A DNA stretch of 5,154 nt from Saliniplasma sp046497075 (GTDB taxonomy: Archaea > Thermoplasmatota > Thermoplasmata > Halarchaeoplasmatales > Halarchaeoplasmataceae). Both the position numbers and the translations under genes were made by a program. This document shows, piece by piece, positions 1-4,632 of this stretch. Position 1 is the first letter of the stretch. The number at the start of each line of letters is the position of its first letter. The notes beneath the pieces were generated by a model that saw only the letters and a program-made list of their open reading frames with translations, ran no database searches and was not told where the DNA came from. Location of the stretch: NCBI GenBank assembly GCA_046497075.1, contig JAWOGF010000057.1, positions 1-5,154 of the forward strand, read 5' to 3'.

Positions 1-525
1 CTACCACTTCAGATACTTTTCCTGAACGTTGTGAACGATGTCTTTCCCGCCTTCGCTCTAGGAGCATGTCGAGGCAGCGGAGATATAATGGATAAACCAC
101 CGAGAGACCCGGATGAACCGATACTGACGAGAACGAATTGGAGCGAGCTGGGATTCTATGGATTGATTATAGCTGTAGTCACCGTAGCAGCGATGGGGGT
201 CAGTGGTAATATCCTGGCCACTGACATGGGTTCCAAAAAGATCATCACTATCTCATTTTTGACGCTCGCTTTCGCACAGCTCTGGCACGTATTCAATATG
301 AGAGAGCTGACTTCTGGTATCTTGAAAAACGAGGTGACCAGAAACAAGTATGTATGGGGTGCTCTAGGTTTATGTACCTTGATATTGGTCGCGGCGGTAT
401 ACCTACCGGGATTATCTACAGCTCTAAGTACCGAAGATCCAGGGATGATAGGATGGATGATTGTATTCGGTATGAGTCTGATACCGTTGGTTATAGGCCA
501 GATAGAAAGGTTTTTGAGAAAGTAG
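1..525 (+). CDS. P-type cation-transporting ATPase, C-terminal part (5' truncated by window edge)
   Basis: This is the last 174 residues of an integral membrane P-type ATPase of the P2 (Ca2+/cation pump) group. The frame is open from base 1, so the catalytic DKTGT, nucleotide-binding and actuator regions lie to the left of the window. Membrane helix M6 is at the start (residues 1-21, PLQILFLNVVNDVFPAFALG). N9 and D13 match the helix-6 cation ligands of the Ca2+-pump family, while the Thr usual between them is Asn12. The family block GDIMDKPPRDPDEPIL follows at residues 27-42. M7 (about 48-70), M8 (about 81-100, with the typical LWHVFNMR), M9 (about 118-136) and M10 (about 149-168) complete the cation ATPase C-terminal domain, ending in a basic cytoplasmic tail (ERFLRK). 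The family assignment is strong. The transported ion (Ca2+, Mn2+, H+ or Na+) cannot be decided from this part. No partner gene is adjacent. Confidence 0.93.
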   Translation, partial: LPLQILFLNVVNDVFPAFALGACRGSGDIMDKPPRDPDEPILTRTNWSELGFYGLIIAVVTVAAMGVSGNILATDMGSKKIITISFLTLAFAQLWHVFNMRELTSGILKNEVTRNKYVWGALGLCTLILVAAVYLPGLSTALSTEDPGMIGWMIVFGMSLIPLVIGQIERFLRK

Positions 526-533
526 CTAGTGAG

Positions 534-539
534 TTTTTT
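534..539 (+). terminator. oligo-T transcription end after the ATPase gene
   Basis: A run of six T lies 8 bases after the ATPase stop codon with no stem in front of it. Archaeal RNA polymerase commonly terminates at such oligo-T tracts. The next gene has its own TATA box downstream, which fits a transcript end here. Confidence 0.35.
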
Positions 540-602
540 ATGAACATATCATATCTGTGGAAAAACACGATTATTGATCAGGGCAGATAAAATTCGATAA
601 AG

Positions 603-610
603 TATAAATA
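603..610 (+). promoter_or_regulatory. TATA box for the first winged-helix/PAS regulator
   Basis: TATAAATA lies in an AT-rich stretch between the ATPase and the first regulator. A start about 25 bases downstream would fall near 630-633, leaving a leader of only about 13-20 bases. This fits the absence of a clear Shine-Dalgarno motif before the start codon. Confidence 0.5.
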
Positions 611-650
611 TCTCTGCAAACCATAATTAATAACGGTTTCAGCCATGACG

Positions 651-1634
651 ATGGCAAAAATCAAACAAGAGTTGTCCTACCTGTTATTGGGACAGCAGGG
701 TGGAGATAACCGAATCAAGATTATAGAGCTCCTGAAAGATAAACCCTACAATCTTAACCAATTGGCCAAGGAGCTTAACCTCAATTATCGGACTATCAAA
801 CACCACACAGATATACTGCTTGATTACGGCCTGATCGTGTCTTCTGGTGACGGTTACGGTAAAGTGTATTTTTTAAGTCCGAAACTGGAAGACAATTATG
901 ATATCTTGGAGGAGATCGAGAGAAAACTGCATACGGTTTTTAAATCCACAAAATTATATGAAAAAGTTGTGGAACAAACCCATGAAGGTATTATAATCTT
1001 AGACGAGAATGAAGATATCATCTTCCTAAATAATAGTGCGAAAAAGCTGACCGGTTACAAAGATGAGGAATTGTTGGGATATAATATAAAGAGATTATCC
1101 ACCAACCTCCACCAAATCCTTGAAGAGGTCTTAAAAAAGGAAGATATCTCTAAAAAAATAGTAGATATCGAAACAAAATCCGGTGAAACAAAAACTGTTG
1201 ATATAACTATGGATTATTTCTATTTCGATGGGGAAGAACATAGAGGGATCTCTCTGCTATTGAGTGATTTAACCAGTGAGACTAAACAAAGAGAGATCTT
1301 GGATGCATTGATGGACCATTCCGAAGTCATGATGGCTTACATGAACACGGAGTTTGATTTGCTTTATGTGAATTCCGCTTACGCAGAAAAGACAGATCAC
1401 ACTCCAAATGAACTTATTGAAAGAAACCATTTCGACCTCTTTCCCAACGGTGAGAACAAAAGGATATTCAAAAAAGTGCTTGAAAACGAAGAGGCTATGT
1501 CCGTTAAGGACCGGGATCCGTTGGATTCAGAAAATTCAAATGAAGAAAATATACATTGGACACTAGAACCGGTTACAAATGATGAGGATGAGATCAAAGG
1601 GCTAGTGTTCTCATTGTTCAATAAAACCTCCTAG
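651..1634 (+). CDS. ArsR-like winged-helix / double-PAS transcriptional regulator (copy 1)
   Basis: A predicted cytoplasmic one-component regulator of 327 residues with no membrane segment. The N-terminus (about 5-80) is an ArsR-type winged helix: helix NLNQLAKELNL, recognition helix NYRTIKHHTDILLDYGLI, and a wing at SSGDGYGKVYFLS. A helical linker (about 81-105) leads to PAS1 (about 106-208), which shows GIIILDENEDIIFLNNSAKKLTGYKDEELLG. PAS2 (about 220-325) carries VNSAYAEKTDHTPNELIERNHFDLFP, a pattern typical of PAS sensors in archaeal and bacterial signalling proteins. There is no kinase, HAMP or receiver domain, so signal sensing and DNA binding are in one chain. The signal and target genes are unknown, and no Cys/His cluster suggests an iron-sulfur cofactor. 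The ATG at 651 was chosen because it aligns exactly with the preferred start of the paralogue. An in-frame ATG at 645 would add two residues. A close paralogue follows after 205 bp. Confidence 0.88.
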   Translation: MAKIKQELSYLLLGQQGGDNRIKIIELLKDKPYNLNQLAKELNLNYRTIKHHTDILLDYGLIVSSGDGYGKVYFLSPKLEDNYDILEEIERKLHTVFKSTKLYEKVVEQTHEGIIILDENEDIIFLNNSAKKLTGYKDEELLGYNIKRLSTNLHQILEEVLKKEDISKKIVDIETKSGETKTVDITMDYFYFDGEEHRGISLLLSDLTSETKQREILDALMDHSEVMMAYMNTEFDLLYVNSAYAEKTDHTPNELIERNHFDLFPNGENKRIFKKVLENEEAMSVKDRDPLDSENSNEENIHWTLEPVTNDEDEIKGLVFSLFNKTS

Positions 1635-1683
1635 ACATATTATTGATGATCGGAAAAAGGACAGTTACAATCCACTGAATGCC

Positions 1684-1694
1684 ATTTTTATTTT
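1684..1694 (+). terminator. T-rich transcription end after regulator copy 1
   Basis: Two T runs (five and four bases, separated by one A) lie about 50 bases after the stop codon of copy 1, without a stem. This fits an archaeal oligo-T terminator in the 205-bp spacer before copy 2. The rest of the spacer is plain AT-rich DNA apart from the TATA box and Shine-Dalgarno site listed separately. Confidence 0.3.
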
Positions 1695-1786
1695 ATACAT
1701 GATTTATCAAGATTTGCACCTAATCTACAAGTGTTTTTGGTATAATTTATGCTAGATTTTACAAGAAATTGTGAAAAAATGATAAG

Positions 1787-1796
1787 AGTATATTTT
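1787..1796 (+). promoter_or_regulatory. TATA box for regulator copy 2
   Basis: AGTATATTTT lies about 45 bases before the preferred TTG start. A transcript starting about 25 bases downstream would begin near 1815-1818, leaving the GAGGGG site and the TTG inside the mRNA but cutting off the in-frame TTG at 1795. A second AT-rich candidate, TATAATTTAT, sits at 1741. Confidence 0.4.
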
Positions 1797-1827
1797 GAAA
1801 TTATTTAGGCAATGTATTATGAATCAA

Positions 1828-1833
1828 GAGGGG
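1828..1833 (+). promoter_or_regulatory. Shine-Dalgarno site that sets a TTG start for regulator copy 2
   Basis: GAGGGG ends six bases before the TTG at 1840. No comparable motif sits at a workable distance before the in-frame ATGs at 1819 or 1849, so this site favours the TTG. Confidence 0.5.
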
Positions 1834-1839
1834 TTAAAA

Positions 1840-2838
1840 TTGTCTAATATGAAACGGGAATTGTCTTACCTGATATTGGGGCAGCAAGGCGGCGAAAACC
1901 GTATCAAGATATTGGAAAAACTCAAAGAGAGGTCTTACAATCTTAACCAACTAGCCAAGGAACTCGATCTCAATTATCGGACCATCAAACACCATGTAGA
2001 TATACTGCTTGAGTACGACCTGATCGTGTCTTCCGGCGACGGTTACGGTAAAGTGTATTTTCTGAGTGAAAAATTGGAAGAAAATTACGAGATACTTCAA
2101 GATATGAAAAGCAAGCTCCATACGGTCTTTAAATCGCCTAAACTCTACAAAAAGATCGTACAGCAAACTCGTGATGGGATAATCATCCTAGATGAAAATA
2201 CAGATATAATCTTTTTGAACAATAGTGCGGAGAAGATAACGGGATATAAAGACGAAGAATTACTGGGAAATAACATAGAGAAATTGCTGGAATTCGATTC
2301 AAAAGATAGCCTCGAGCAATTATTGACAAAGGGCGAGTTTTTCGAAAAAAAAGCAGAGATCATATCGAAATCCGGAGAAATAAAAAACCTCGTTTTCTCA
2401 CTGCATTCTTTTTGTTTCAACGGAGAAAAAAATAAAGGCTTTTCTTTACTAATGAAAGATATCACTAAAGAGACGAAACAAAGGGATGTCTTGGATGCAC
2501 TGATGGACCATTCCGAAGTCATGATGGCTTACCTGAACACCGATTTTGATTTACTTTATGTGAATTTCGCTTACGCAAAATATACAGACCACTCTCCAAA
2601 GGAACTCATAGGAAAGAACCATTTCGACCTTTTTCCTAACGGTGAGAACAAGAAGATATTCAACAAAGTGCTTGAAAACGAAGAACCGGTGTCCGTTAAA
2701 GATCAACAACTTATTCATATGGACGGTTCTGATCAAAAAGGTATACATTGGAGTTTGGAACCTATAAAAAACGATGGAGATAAGGTTAAAGGACTCATCC
2801 TTTCTTCATATCAAATAACCGATGGTACATCCTCATAA
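1840..2838 (+). CDS. ArsR-like winged-helix / double-PAS transcriptional regulator (copy 2)
   Basis: A tandem paralogue of the preceding gene with the same architecture: winged helix (about 5-80, recognition helix NYRTIKHHVDILLEYDLI, wing SSGDGYGKVYFLS), linker, PAS1 (about 106-209) and PAS2 (about 221-326, with HFDLFPNGENKKIF). Length is 332 residues with no membrane segment. By eye it matches copy 1 at roughly three of four residues over 1-150 and more over PAS2, but only about a third over 151-207, the second half of PAS1. The nearly identical recognition helices suggest overlapping DNA targets, while the diverged PAS1 half suggests different signals (inference). The start is a TTG at 1840: it has a Shine-Dalgarno site six bases upstream, and the resulting N-terminus (MSNMKREL) aligns residue for residue with MAKIKQEL of copy 1. 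Alternatives are ATG 1819, ATG 1849 and TTG 1795. It has its own TATA box, so it is probably not simply co-transcribed with copy 1. Confidence 0.86.
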   Translation: MSNMKRELSYLILGQQGGENRIKILEKLKERSYNLNQLAKELDLNYRTIKHHVDILLEYDLIVSSGDGYGKVYFLSEKLEENYEILQDMKSKLHTVFKSPKLYKKIVQQTRDGIIILDENTDIIFLNNSAEKITGYKDEELLGNNIEKLLEFDSKDSLEQLLTKGEFFEKKAEIISKSGEIKNLVFSLHSFCFNGEKNKGFSLLMKDITKETKQRDVLDALMDHSEVMMAYLNTDFDLLYVNFAYAKYTDHSPKELIGKNHFDLFPNGENKKIFNKVLENEEPVSVKDQQLIHMDGSDQKGIHWSLEPIKNDGDKVKGLILSSYQITDGTSS

Positions 2839-2901
2839 GTCAAGATAAGTCACCTTTTCAAATATTCATGATAATAAAATGATGTGTAAAATGTACATAA
2901 A

Positions 2902-2917
2902 TCATAATCAATTATGA
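2902..2917. promoter_or_regulatory. perfect 7-2-7 palindrome, possible operator
   Basis: TCATAATCAATTATGA is a perfect inverted repeat with a two-base centre, lying about 25 bases upstream of the TATA-like stretch at 2943-2952. The spacing suits a dimeric winged-helix regulator. AT-rich DNA produces chance palindromes, so functional support is limited to position and perfection. Confidence 0.25.
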
Positions 2918-2942
2918 AAAAACACCTTAACATATAGCAATG

Positions 2943-2952
2943 CTTTATTATA
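2943..2952 (+). promoter_or_regulatory. TATA-like promoter before the structured leader/RNA block
   Basis: CTTTATTATA marks the end of the AT-rich half of the gap. The composition changes sharply to G/C-richer DNA from about 2964. A start about 25 bases downstream would fall near 2970-2975, at the 5' edge of the structured block. Confidence 0.3.
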
Positions 2953-2964
2953 CATAAGAATGAC

Positions 2965-3138
2965 AGGCCTGGGGAGGGTTCAACTTTAAGGGGGTTGTTC
3001 ACTTGATCCCATGGGCCTTCATCCTTTTAGTCACTTTTAGAGTTCACAAGAAGTTCAATATATCTTCGGTGGACTACAAGTAGGTGGAGACCATGCTTAT
3101 AAAGGAAAGGGAGGGTAACTCCATCTATGATAGTTAAT
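2965..3138 (+). ncRNA. candidate structured RNA: small RNA or 5' leader of the CBS-HPF gene
   Basis: This block is clearly richer in G and C than the DNA on both sides and can form three consecutive hairpins. Stem A pairs 2965-2975 with 3007-3018, about 11 pairs with one bulged A and two G-U pairs, and an inner CAACTT/GGGTTG hairpin in its loop. Stem B pairs AGTTCAC (3041-3047) with GTGGACT (3069-3075), continued inward by GAAG (3050-3053) with CTTC (3064-3067). Stem C pairs AGGTGGAG (3082-3089) with CTCCATCT (3119-3126). A TATA-like box precedes it and a T-rich run (3137-3142) follows. No tRNA, 5S, SRP or RNase P signature was recognised. It could be a free-standing small RNA or an untranslated leader of the gene at 3223. 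No long conserved reading frame explains it. The 5' and 3' ends are approximate, and the pairings were found by hand without energy calculation. Confidence 0.35.
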
Positions 3139-3149
3139 TTTTCGATACT

Positions 3150-3196
3150 TAGTCATCTAGAATAGATGAAAACCCTTTAATCTTTTGAGATGACTA
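3150..3196 (+). promoter_or_regulatory. overlapping inverted repeats upstream of the CBS-HPF gene
   Basis: TAGTCATCT (3150-3158) is the exact reverse complement of AGATGACTA (3188-3196). The same left arm also pairs with AGATGA (3164-3169), giving the palindrome TCATCT-agaat-AGATGA (3153-3169). The left arm can therefore form either of two mutually exclusive hairpins, the longer one ending 15 bases before the Shine-Dalgarno site. As DNA, the 17-bp palindrome could instead be an operator next to a weak TATA-like CTTTAATC at 3175-3182. Confidence 0.4.
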
Positions 3197-3210
3197 TACA
3201 AATATGAAAC

Positions 3211-3217
3211 GAGGTGA
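3211..3217 (+). promoter_or_regulatory. Shine-Dalgarno site of the CBS-HPF gene
   Basis: GAGGTGA fully matches the archaeal anti-Shine-Dalgarno and ends five bases before the ATG at 3223. An in-frame GTG at 3214 lies inside this motif and is therefore not the start. Confidence 0.8.
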
Positions 3218-3222
3218 AAGAA

Positions 3223-4419
3223 ATGACCAAGATTAGAGACCTAAAGGCTAAAGATGTGATGAGTGGAAAGTTACGTTATACCACACCTGATGAGACAGTT
3301 TCAGATGTTATCGGTATGATGAGAGAACATAATCTGGAAGAACTGCCGGTGATAGAGGATGAAGAGGTGGTAGGATTCGTTAGCGATAACACCTTCATAG
3401 ATAGAAGGAACCTTTCATTTTCAACTAAAATAAGGCACGTGATGAATCCACCTCCAGAGGTGAACCTGGGGGATTCACTGGTGAGGGTATGTGAGATGCT
3501 CCTTTCGTCAGGCTACCGAGGTGTGCCAGTGACTTCAGAAAGTGGAAAATATGAAGGATTCATTAGTAGAAAGGATATAAGCAGGGTCGTCCCATCCATA
3601 GATGAACTGAAAAAGACCATGGTGAAGGACCACATGACACCGGACCCGGAGACCATAAGGGGTGACGAGCATGTCGGTAAAGCCAAATCGATGATGGAGA
3701 GATATGATGTAAGAGTGCTCCCGGTCGTGGATGAACATGGATTACTTATAGGTATGGTGGGCATCCAGGATATCTTAGATAAGGTAACTAGACCGATCGA
3801 TAGAGAAGAGAAAGGTAACATGTCCGGTGAGATAGATTCACCTCGAAGAGATGTAGAGGTGGACAGTGTGATGTCCGAGCCGGCGATCACTATAACCCCG
3901 AAATCGATGATCTATGATGCGGCTGAAAAGATGAACGAAGAGAATATCTCGACTCTCGTAGCCATCGAAGATGACGAGATAAAGGGTGTGCTCACTCAAT
4001 TCGACCTGATAGAGATGATCACGAGCTTCCGTGAAACTGATCAGGTCTTCGTACAGATATCTGGTCTCAAGGGAAATCACGAAGTTTACGATCAGATGTA
4101 TGATGACATCCAGAGATCCTTAAGTAAGATGAACCGAGTACTCAATCCCTTGGTTTTGAATGTTCACGTAGTGTCTCATCAGGAGGGGGGGACTCAGACA
4201 AAGTACAGTGTGAGATTACGGTTTTCAACCGACTACGGTATGTACTACGCTAAAGAAGTTGACTGGAACTTGATGAAAGCCATGGACAAAGCTCTCGATA
4301 GCCTAGAAAGGAGGATCTTTGAGGATAAAGAGAAGAAGCTGCAGAGGAACAGAGACCCGAAATATCAGGAGTTCATGGCAAGGCAGAAGGTATCCGATTT
4401 AGAATCGGAAAGAGATTAA
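3223..4419 (+). CDS. four-CBS-domain protein with C-terminal HPF/RaiA-like ribosome hibernation domain
   Basis: A soluble protein of 398 residues. Four CBS modules form two Bateman pairs: CBS1 about 8-62, CBS2 about 70-123, CBS3 about 132-188, CBS4 about 212-270. The nucleotide-contact pattern G-x-x-[ST]-x-x-D is intact in CBS2 (G112, S115, D118) and CBS4 (G255, T258, D261). It is altered in CBS1 (T57 in place of Asp) and CBS3 (G180 in place of Ser/Thr), suggesting one competent adenosine-nucleotide site per pair (inference). Residues 274-372 do not look like CBS. They read as beta-alpha-beta-beta-beta-alpha: QVFVQISGL, a helix around 286-307, PLVLNVHVVSHQ, YSVRLRFSTDYG, MYYAKEVDW, then a basic helix with LERRIFEDKEKKLQRNR. 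That order and the last helix match the HPF/RaiA fold, which docks on the small ribosomal subunit. The likely role is nucleotide-controlled ribosome silencing. The start is ATG 3223, behind a perfect Shine-Dalgarno site. CBS is near certain; the HPF-like reading is probable. Confidence 0.9.
   Translation: MTKIRDLKAKDVMSGKLRYTTPDETVSDVIGMMREHNLEELPVIEDEEVVGFVSDNTFIDRRNLSFSTKIRHVMNPPPEVNLGDSLVRVCEMLLSSGYRGVPVTSESGKYEGFISRKDISRVVPSIDELKKTMVKDHMTPDPETIRGDEHVGKAKSMMERYDVRVLPVVDEHGLLIGMVGIQDILDKVTRPIDREEKGNMSGEIDSPRRDVEVDSVMSEPAITITPKSMIYDAAEKMNEENISTLVAIEDDEIKGVLTQFDLIEMITSFRETDQVFVQISGLKGNHEVYDQMYDDIQRSLSKMNRVLNPLVLNVHVVSHQEGGTQTKYSVRLRFSTDYGMYYAKEVDWNLMKAMDKALDSLERRIFEDKEKKLQRNRDPKYQEFMARQKVSDLESERD
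4393..4409. repeat. perfect 7-3-7 palindrome at the end of the CBS-HPF coding region
   Basis: TCCGATT-tag-AATCGGA is a perfect inverted repeat covering the last codons of the CBS-HPF gene (encoding part of SDLESE) and ending 11 bases before the TATA-like stretch of the next small gene. It could be an operator or a 3' hairpin, or a coding coincidence. Confidence 0.25.
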
Positions 4420-4420
4420 T

Positions 4421-4430
4421 AATATAATAC
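4421..4430 (+). promoter_or_regulatory. TATA-like box before the 58-aa gene
   Basis: AATATAATAC lies in the 36-bp spacer between the CBS-HPF stop and the small gene. A start about 25 bases downstream would fall almost at the Shine-Dalgarno site, so either the leader is very short or the gene is read from the upstream transcript. Confidence 0.3.
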
Positions 4431-4445
4431 AAATATAGGACTCAT

Positions 4446-4452
4446 AGGTGAT
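4446..4452 (+). promoter_or_regulatory. Shine-Dalgarno site of the 58-aa gene
   Basis: AGGTGAT matches the archaeal anti-Shine-Dalgarno over seven bases and ends three bases before the ATG at 4456. This is the main evidence that the short frame is translated. Confidence 0.65.
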
Positions 4453-4455
4453 AAG

Positions 4456-4632
4456 ATGAAAGAAGAAACGATATGTTCCGTTGAGATAAATGATAATGGA
4501 GAAATCTATAGCGCAAAACTTCAAGCATCTACAAGTGGGGTATACAAAGAGTACGAGAACGAAAACCTCGAAGAACTGTTAGAAGAACTATTACATGACA
4601 TTCCAGGGGAATTGCTAGAACGAGAACGTTGA
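4456..4632 (+). CDS. small acidic protein of unknown function (58 aa)
   Basis: I do not recognise this gene. It encodes 58 residues beginning MKEETICSVEINDNGEIYSA and ending LLHDIPGELLERER. The first half alternates hydrophobic and polar residues as in two short strands (TICSVEI, IYSAKLQAS). The second half is a strongly acidic amphipathic helix (NLEELLEELLHDI). The chain is highly acidic overall, with no membrane segment and a single Cys (C7). It is short but supported by an excellent Shine-Dalgarno site, an ATG start and a compact strand-strand-helix pattern. It follows the CBS-HPF gene by 36 bp on the same strand, so it may share its transcript and perhaps act with it (inference). Its last 18 bases overlap, tail to tail, the remnant CBS frame on the minus strand. 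Confidence 0.7.
   Translation: MKEETICSVEINDNGEIYSAKLQASTSGVYKEYENENLEELLEELLHDIPGELLERER

Noticed and set aside
354..590. Plus-strand 78-codon open frame overlapping the ATPase end
   Set aside because: It lies out of frame over the strongly conserved ATPase C-terminus, has no Shine-Dalgarno site and its product has no recognisable pattern.
2145..2522. Minus-strand 125-codon open frame inside regulator copy 2
   Set aside because: It is antisense to a clear PAS protein. The product is Ser/Phe-rich as expected from reversed Lys/Glu codons, and no ribosome site was seen.
2835..2852. Direct repeat ATAAGTCA twice over the stop codon of regulator copy 2
   Set aside because: Only 8 bases repeated twice in AT-rich DNA; too short to call a mobile-element target duplication or operator.
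2977..2983. GGTTCAA resembling the T-loop of a tRNA
   Set aside because: The flanking bases cannot form a T-stem, and no acceptor stem or anticodon arm was found around it.
3081..3083. In-frame TAG read as pyrrolysine in the structured block
   Set aside because: TAG is the ordinary stop of both the ATPase and regulator copy 1, and no Pyl machinery or methylamine methyltransferase gene is present.
3214..3222. GTG at 3214 as the start of the CBS-HPF protein
   Set aside because: The GTG is part of the GAGGTGA Shine-Dalgarno site, which is spaced correctly for the ATG at 3223.
3513..3890. Minus-strand 125-codon open frame inside the CBS-HPF gene
   Set aside because: It is antisense to well-conserved CBS domains and shows low-complexity Ser/Thr composition. 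Other minus-strand frames at 3535-3738 and 3838-4080 fail for the same reasons.
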